From Labilithrix luteola (GTDB lineage Bacteria; Myxococcota_A; Polyangia; Polyangiales; Polyangiaceae), in contig JAMFST010001267.1 of NCBI GenBank assembly GCA_026225435.1, positions 1-12,266 on the forward strand: a DNA stretch of 12,266 nucleotides. Direction: 5' to 3'. Every line of letters begins with the position of its first letter. Position 1 is the first letter of the stretch. The position numbers and the translations under genes were made by a program. Below, piece after piece: positions 6,974 through 12,266 of the stretch. The notes beneath the pieces are model-generated. The model saw only the letters and a program-made list of their open reading frames with translations. It did no database searches and was not told the DNA's origin.

Positions 6974-8458
6974 TCACCGGTACGGCATGCCGCTGCTCGG
7001 CGGCGTGTCGCTCGGCTTGGTGATGAGGCCCGCGCCGCGGGTCGCCACCATGATGCCCAGGCCCGCGAGGGCGAGGACGAGGTGCATGATGGAGCCGACG
7101 ACCGGGATCAGGCCGATGAGGAAGAAGAGCGCACAGCCTGCGGCCAGGTGAACGTTGGGGTTGGTCGAGCGGTGCTGCAAGAGCGCGCCGCCGACGGTCG
7201 TGAGGATCACGCATCCGCCGAGAAGCATGACTACCGGTGCGCCCACGGCCAGGAGCACGGCCACCGGGATGCCCAGCACGGTGCAGATCAGCATCACCAC
7301 GAGCAGGCCGATCGCCACGAACGAGCCAAGACCGACGAAGACCGAGCGGATCGGGCGGGAGATGAGCTCCGTGCGGAGCCGCTCGACGCGGTGGGGAGCG
7401 AAGGCGAGGAAGAGCGCGCCGAAGACGAAGAGGAGCGCGGCGGCGGAGACGGAGAACCCGACCCCTTCGGCTTCGGTCTCGTGCTTCGCCTTCTCGTCGT
7501 GCGCGTCGTGCGCGCGGTCGTGGTGATCGGCGTGGTCGGCCGCCTCGTCGTCGTCATCACCGTCGTCGTCGCCCAGCCCCTCGACCGAGCCGTGGATGAT
7601 GGCGCCCGGCGCGCGCTTCACCGAGCCGCCGAGGACGCCGACGTCGCCGTCGATGACCACGCCGTCGTCGATCTTCACCGCGCCGCCGATGATGTTGCTG
7701 CTCCCCTCGACGTGCGCGCCGTCGTGCAGGTGCGCCGAGCCGCCGAGGACCGAGACGTTGCCGGTGACGGTGCCGAAGACCTCGAGGTTGCCGCCGAAGA
7801 TGGAGACGTTGTGCACCGTCTCGTTCTTCTCGATGCGGAGCGAGCCACCGGTGACGGTGCGGTCGTCGCCGCGGCCGTGCCCTTCACTCAGCTTGGCGAG
7901 CTCACCGGCATCCACGCTGACCGGAGGCGCGGGCGGTGATGGCGGTGCGGGAGGAGCAGGCGGAGCCGGGGGTGAGAGCGGTGACGGAACGGCCGCCACG
8001 CTTCCCGCGGCCGCGCCGCTGCTCTTGCCGCCGGAGAAGCTGAGCGAGACGATGCTGCCGTCGCGCGTGGCGGTGTAGCCGCCGGGGACGTCCTCGAGGA
8101 TCAGGTCGAGCACCTTGCCCGGCGCTTGCTTGACGATGTGCAGATCGATCGCCGGGCCGGGCGGCGCGGTGTCCCGCACCACCAGGCTCCAGCCGGCGGC
8201 GTCGGCGAGCTCGTCGAGAGCGACGGCACGCGTCGCCGCGTGAATGTCCACCGAGACCGGCTTCTCCTGCGCCGGCCAGCTGCCCGCGTGGGTCACCGCG
8301 GCGTGAGCCACCGCGCTGTGCGTGAGCGCCGCCGAGACCACCGCGCTCACCAGCAGCGGCGCGATGGCGCGGCGCCAGGAGAAGGCCGGGAGGCGAACGT
8401 CGGCAGCGGCGAGCGTGAACGCAGACGCGGATGACGGGGACAGGGACGGGGACTTCAT
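6974..8458 (-). CDS. Composite envelope protein: STN-like domain, bactofilin-like repeats, membrane helices
   Basis: This is a 494-residue protein. The ATG at 8458 overlaps the stop of the anti-sigma gene (ATGA), which argues against the longer upstream frame. In order it has: a hydrophobic export segment (31-55, ending AVAHA); a domain at 67-142 like the secretin/TonB short N-terminal (STN) fold (VSVDIHAATRAVALDEL ... VLDLILEDVPGGY); a Pro/Ala linker (158-179); bactofilin-like repeats (202-293) with recurring G-G-x-V/L and N-V-S-I-F-G-G / N-V-S-V-L-G-G turns, as in a right-handed beta-helix; an Asp/His-rich linker (297-331); and hydrophobic segments at about 335-354, 372-427 and 437-471, giving four to five membrane helices. 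Bactofilin-like regions with a C-terminal membrane part occur in other bacteria; the STN domain in front is the unusual part. STN domains of TonB-dependent transducers contact anti-sigma regulators, so sensing for the sigma factor in the same operon is a plausible inference. An effector role is equally possible. Confidence 0.82.
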   Translation of the reverse strand: MKSPSLSPSSASAFTLAAADVRLPAFSWRRAIAPLLVSAVVSAALTHSAVAHAAVTHAGSWPAQEKPVSVDIHAATRAVALDELADAAGWSLVVRDTAPPGPAIDLHIVKQAPGKVLDLILEDVPGGYTATRDGSIVSLSFSGGKSSGAAAGSVAAVPSPLSPPAPPAPPAPPSPPAPPVSVDAGELAKLSEGHGRGDDRTVTGGSLRIEKNETVHNVSIFGGNLEVFGTVTGNVSVLGGSAHLHDGAHVEGSSNIIGGAVKIDDGVVIDGDVGVLGGSVKRAPGAIIHGSVEGLGDDDGDDDDEAADHADHHDRAHDAHDEKAKHETEAEGVGFSVSAAALLFVFGALFLAFAPHRVERLRTELISRPIRSVFVGLGSFVAIGLLVVMLICTVLGIPVAVLLAVGAPVVMLLGGCVILTTVGGALLQHRSTNPNVHLAAGCALFFLIGLIPVVGSIMHLVLALAGLGIMVATRGAGLITKPSDTPPSSGMPYR

Positions 8459-9027
8459 GACGACCTCGGGGACTTCGGTGATTCGGGCGGGCTCTGGGAC
8501 GAGGACGAGGACGATGACGAGGCAGCAGCCGAGCTGCGCAGCCAGTGCAGCAGAGCGAGCGCGGAGGCGACGAGGATGGCCGCGGCGGTTCCGGAGACCG
8601 CCAGCACGGTGCCGCCGTGCAGCTCCGCGGTGGCCACCGTGACCGAGGCGACGACCGGCACCGAGTGCGACGCGGTGCTCGCCACCTGCGAGGCGAAGTG
8701 CGGGAGCGCCAGCAGCGCGGGCGTCACCCCGGCGGTGCCGAGGAAGAGGGCGCCGAAGAGCGCGCGCCAGGGGAGCGGGTAGGTCGCCTTCTCGGAGTCG
8801 AGGCGGACCGAGTCGGCCGGGGCCACCGCCCACACCTGACCCATCGCCCGGGAGCGGAGCGCCGCCTCGCCGATCGATAGCGAGCAGTGCCGGCACCCCT
8901 CGACGTGCGCCACCACCTCGGGCGGCACGATGTCCATCTGCAGGTCGGCGATGGCTTCCCGGGCCAGCTCGCTGGCATGCTCACCGTCCCAGAGGATCTC
9001 CTCGGGGAGAAACGCTTCGTTCTTCAT
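8455..9027 (-). CDS. Zinc-finger-type anti-sigma factor, membrane-bound
   Basis: This is a 190-residue protein. The start at 9027 has GGAGG 7 nt upstream and overlaps the sigma-factor stop by ATGA. The N-terminal domain contains H41-V-E-G-C45-R-H-C48, the H-x3-C-x2-C motif of ZAS-type anti-sigma factors. Two hydrophobic segments follow (about 86-110 and 141-163), separated by a loop of about 30 residues. If the N-terminus is cytoplasmic, that loop is periplasmic and the Ser-rich tail (169-190, with a run of eight Ser) is cytoplasmic. It should hold the ECF sigma factor inactive until an envelope signal releases it. Two membrane helices rather than one is less common for this class. Its stop overlaps the start of the STN/bactofilin-like gene. 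Confidence 0.85.
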   Translation of the reverse strand: MKNEAFLPEEILWDGEHASELAREAIADLQMDIVPPEVVAHVEGCRHCSLSIGEAALRSRAMGQVWAVAPADSVRLDSEKATYPLPWRALFGALFLGTAGVTPALLALPHFASQVASTASHSVPVVASVTVATAELHGGTVLAVSGTAAAILVASALALLHWLRSSAAASSSSSSSSQSPPESPKSPRSS

Positions 9028-9653
9028 TTGCCGTCCTCCCTCTCGGTCTGTGCTTGCAGCCTCTCGGCCATCGCTCGTCTTCCGCGCATCACCCACGTCG
9101 CCACCGTGCCCAAGGGGACGCCGAGCCTCTCGGCGATCGCCTTGTAATCAAGCCCTTCGAGGTGAAACAGGGTCAGGGCGGCGCGTTGCTTCTCCGGCAA
9201 GGTAGCCATCGCCTTGCGCACGTCGGCGTCGCGATCGGCCTGGGCGAGCTTCTCGAAGGGGTCGGGCGACGGATCGGCCACCGAGTCGAGCGGTTCTTGC
9301 TCGGGTGCGCCGTCGCGGGCGCTGGCGGGCGCCATGGTGCGCGCCCGGCTGCGACGCCGCGCGCGGATCTCGTCCAGGGCGACGTGCCGGGCGATGCCGG
9401 CGACCCAGGCGGCGAGCGCCTGATCCGCCTTGAGTCGCTGCCGCCCTTCCAGGGCGCGCCGGAGCGCTTCCTGGGTACATTCCTCGACATCGGCGCTGCT
9501 CACCGACTCGCCCAGGACATGGGCGACCACCCCCCGGACGAGAGGGCGAAGGTCCCGAGCCTCTCGGTCCTGCAGCGTCCCGACGCCCGAGGTGGGCGGA
9601 ACGGAAAGCGGAGGGCCAGGAGGTTCGGCGAAGGTCATCGGAGCGGAGAACAT
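9024..9653 (-). CDS. ECF-type RNA polymerase sigma factor
   Basis: This is a 209-residue sigma-70 family protein lacking regions 1 and 3. Region 2 spans about 32-103 (VEECTQEALRRAL, then AWVAGIARHVALDEIRARRR). After an acidic linker, region 4 covers about 143-200 (LPEKQRAALTLFHLEGLDYK ... VPLGTVATWVMRGRRAM), including the DNA-binding helix-turn-helix. The gene is followed by its anti-sigma factor with an ATGA overlap, the standard ECF layout. The ATG at 9653 is used; another in frame at 9638 cannot be excluded, and neither has a strong ribosome site. The N-terminal 30 residues are Pro-rich and probably disordered. It lies 62 bp after the aminotransferase, so it may have its own promoter. Confidence 0.93.
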   Translation of the reverse strand: MFSAPMTFAEPPGPPLSVPPTSGVGTLQDREARDLRPLVRGVVAHVLGESVSSADVEECTQEALRRALEGRQRLKADQALAAWVAGIARHVALDEIRARRRSRARTMAPASARDGAPEQEPLDSVADPSPDPFEKLAQADRDADVRKAMATLPEKQRAALTLFHLEGLDYKAIAERLGVPLGTVATWVMRGRRAMAERLQAQTEREDGK

Positions 9654-9666
9654 CGCCTGCGGAGGG

Positions 9667-9696
9667 TCAGTCGCCGGAGCCGCCCGTCAAATTTCA
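9667..9696 (-). promoter_or_regulatory. Possible ECF-type promoter before the sigma-factor gene
   Basis: On the minus strand TGAAATTT (9696-9689) is followed after 16 nt by GACTGA (9672-9667). TGAA-type -35 elements with about 16 bp to the -10 element are usual for ECF promoters, and autoregulation is common. The -10 part is weak and the leader would be very short, so this is tentative. Confidence 0.3.
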
Positions 9697-9715
9697 GGAG
9701 GCGGGAACAAAAGCC

Positions 9716-11053
<1,338 letters not shown>

Positions 11054-11125
11054 CGGGCGGCAACGTAGCGCAAATTCTCGCGAGAGTGGCGCGGCGCGGC
11101 ATGGGGAAAGCCGCGAAGCCTGGCC

Positions 11126-11827
11126 TCAGCTCGAAACCATCCGATACTGAATACGCACCCCGAGCGCCACGAGCCCGTAGCACGTGATCAGCGACAGGTT
11201 GGCGAGCACGTCGGCGATCGGCAGATCGCTTATCGCGCTGAGCGAGAACAACATGTCCCCCGTCGTCGCGCACGCCAGACCGGCGAGGATCGCGGCCCAC
11301 ACGTGCCACACCCGGCCGCCGACGAAGCGGAGCGCCGTGCGCAGAAGGAGCAACACCGTCGCCAGCATCGCCAGGTCGAGCGCGGGGTAGCAGGTGTCGA
11401 CGACATGCTCGAGCGTCCCCTCCGGCGTGCTCCAGATGTTGCTCACGATCACGTAGCCGACGACGGCGAGCGGTACGCTGATGCCGGCGAGGAAGAGCGT
11501 GTCCTTGGGGCCACCGTCCACGGCGAAGCCGGACTCACGGTAGATGCGGCGGAAGGAGACGCACGCCGCGATGACGCAGGCGCCGCCGGCGAAGATGAAC
11601 AGGTCGTGAAACGACGGCACCGGCGCGCGACGCTGCAGCACCAGCGAGTAGAGCGCCGCGGACAGCTGGGCGAACAGCCAGCACGCCGGGCCGAGGCTCA
11701 TGAGGGTCCACGCCCGCCGCACACGCGTCCCCGGGCTGTAGTGGTGCGCGCAGCGGGCGGCGTAGAGCGCGCCGGTCGCCTGGAGGAACATCTTCACGAA
11801 CGGGAAGAAGGCGGAAGCGAGGCTCAT
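11126..11827 (-). CDS. Seven-helix membrane protein resembling sensory domains of diguanylate cyclases
   Basis: This is a 233-residue integral membrane protein. The ATG at 11827 has GGAGG 4 nt upstream and overlaps the stop of the preceding gene (ATGA). Hydrophobic segments lie at about 5-25, 40-64, 74-92, 109-131, 146-166, 173-197 and 207-225. The motifs PSFHDLFIFAGG, YPALDLAMLATVLLLL and TTGDMLFSL resemble the N-terminal membrane sensor found in front of GGDEF or histidine kinase domains (P-S-x-x-D-x-F, Y-P-x-x-D-L-L-L, A-D-x-x-Y). Here the protein ends a few residues after the last helix, so no output domain is attached. It may signal through a partner, for example the small protein encoded just upstream. 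The family assignment is from pattern memory only. Confidence 0.75.
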   Translation of the reverse strand: MSLASAFFPFVKMFLQATGALYAARCAHHYSPGTRVRRAWTLMSLGPACWLFAQLSAALYSLVLQRRAPVPSFHDLFIFAGGACVIAACVSFRRIYRESGFAVDGGPKDTLFLAGISVPLAVVGYVIVSNIWSTPEGTLEHVVDTCYPALDLAMLATVLLLLRTALRFVGGRVWHVWAAILAGLACATTGDMLFSLSAISDLPIADVLANLSLITCYGLVALGVRIQYRMVSS

Positions 11828-12087
11828 TTTTCCTCCAGCGAATCGAAAGCGGTCCACATCGTCGCCACCAGCGCCTTGCCCTTCGCCCCGCCCACGTAAA
11901 CGTCGAGGCCGGGCGCGAGCGCGTCGATGAGCGCCTGCGCGTCGGCGCGGAGCATGCGCGGCTTGGTGAGCTGCAGGCGGCTCGAGAAGCCGTGGACCGA
12001 GGCGCGAGCCATCGTCGCGCCGACGAAGGGCGCCATGACCTCCACGATGGCTGCGAGCACGCGCTCCGTGGATGCTGAGGTCTGCAT
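11824..12087 (-). CDS. Small hypothetical cytoplasmic protein
   Basis: This is an 87-residue protein if it starts at the ATG at 12087 (MQTSAST); the frame is open to 12183, but the extra part (Arg/Ser/Cys-rich) looks like non-coding upstream sequence. No strong ribosome site is seen at either start. It is mostly helical, with AIVEVMAPFVGATMARASV near the N-terminus and LDVYVGGAKGKALVATMW near the C-terminus. The two glycine-containing V-G-x-x-x-A stretches look like an internal duplication of a helix start. There is no signal peptide or membrane segment. I do not recognise the family. It is translationally coupled to the seven-helix membrane protein by an ATGA overlap, which suggests the two products work together. 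Confidence 0.6.
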   Translation of the reverse strand: MQTSASTERVLAAIVEVMAPFVGATMARASVHGFSSRLQLTKPRMLRADAQALIDALAPGLDVYVGGAKGKALVATMWTAFDSLEEK

Positions 12088-12266
12088 TCTCGAAGGGCCG
12101 GAAACCTGAAGTACGGTCGCTCTTTGCGAAAGCGAAGCGACGCGGGTGCAAGAGCGGTCCTTTCGTCGCACATTGGGACACACGGACGTGGCGTGGCGCG
12201 GCGTGGGAAACTCAGCCGTCGGGTGGCGCCGGCGAGTAACGTGTTGCCGCGCACATGCCCCCCTCG

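Noticed and set aside
6938..7939. 333-codon plus-strand open frame antisense to the STN/bactofilin-like gene
   Set aside because: Arg/Asp/His-rich shadow that overlaps the end of the second carrier gene; no domain pattern or ribosome site.
8459..8896. Upstream extension of the STN/bactofilin-like frame to 640 residues
   Set aside because: The extension is a frame-shifted shadow of the anti-sigma gene, while the ATG at 8458 has the ATGA overlap and precedes the export segment.
11095..11115. CGCGGC / GCCGCG hairpin between the membrane protein and the aminotransferase
   Set aside because: Six-base GC arms with a 9-nt loop and no T-tract; too weak to call a terminator.
12118..12156. CGCTCTT / AAGAGCG inverted repeat upstream of the small hypothetical gene
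   Set aside because: Seven-base arms across a 25-nt spacer in GC-rich sequence are weak, and there is nothing else to tie it to a promoter.

Overview
The window is a very GC-rich, densely coded stretch of bacterial chromosome. The extreme third-position GC produces long open frames on the antisense strand of nearly every gene. The mix of signalling modules (sigma-54 regulator, Hpt, SpoIIE-like phosphatase, ECF sigma/anti-sigma), orphan carrier proteins, a bactofilin-like protein and a collagen-like lipoprotein suggests a delta-proteobacterial lineage such as Myxococcota. That placement is inference; there is no rRNA or marker gene here. I see no tRNA, rRNA, insertion sequence, prophage or CRISPR array.

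Left block (1-3758), signalling. The window opens inside a membrane-anchored protein of unknown function (+). It converges on and slightly overlaps a minus-strand pair: a sigma-54-dependent NtrC-type response regulator followed 2 bp later by a single-domain Hpt phosphotransfer protein. No histidine kinase is present. Divergent from the regulator is a plus-strand protein with a receiver-like domain lacking its phospho-aspartate, fused to a partly degenerate PP2C/SpoIIE-like domain. The 219-bp divergent region holds two GAGAC/GTCTC inverted repeats and a tandem 10-bp AT-rich repeat. Two back-to-back strong hairpins follow this gene.

Middle block (3842-6957), envelope and carrier proteins. A FadL/OmpP1-type outer-membrane protein (+) ends in a hairpin that embeds its stop codon and is shared with a convergent lipoprotein gene (-). 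The lipoprotein has a four-cysteine domain and a (Gly-Ala-Pro)8 collagen-like tail. Next come two small plus-strand acyl-carrier-like proteins: the first keeps the phosphopantetheine serine (T-S-L), and the second has proline there (T-P-L). No fatty-acid or polyketide synthase is nearby.

Right block (6974-12087), all minus strand. In transcription order: a small hypothetical protein and a seven-helix membrane protein (ATGA overlap), a fold-type I PLP aminotransferase, then a tight operon of ECF sigma factor, zinc-finger-type anti-sigma factor and a composite envelope protein, joined by two ATGA overlaps. The composite protein has a secretin/TonB N-terminal-like (STN) domain, a Pro-rich linker, a bactofilin-like beta-repeat region, an acidic/His linker and several membrane helices. 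The reading I favour is an envelope-sensing sigma system whose last gene is either the sensor or the effector. Bases 12088-12266 hold no gene I can support.

The strongest candidates for something new are the active/serine-less carrier protein pair, the ECF/anti-sigma/STN-bactofilin operon, and the doubly degenerate receiver-SpoIIE protein beside a sigma-54 regulator and Hpt.
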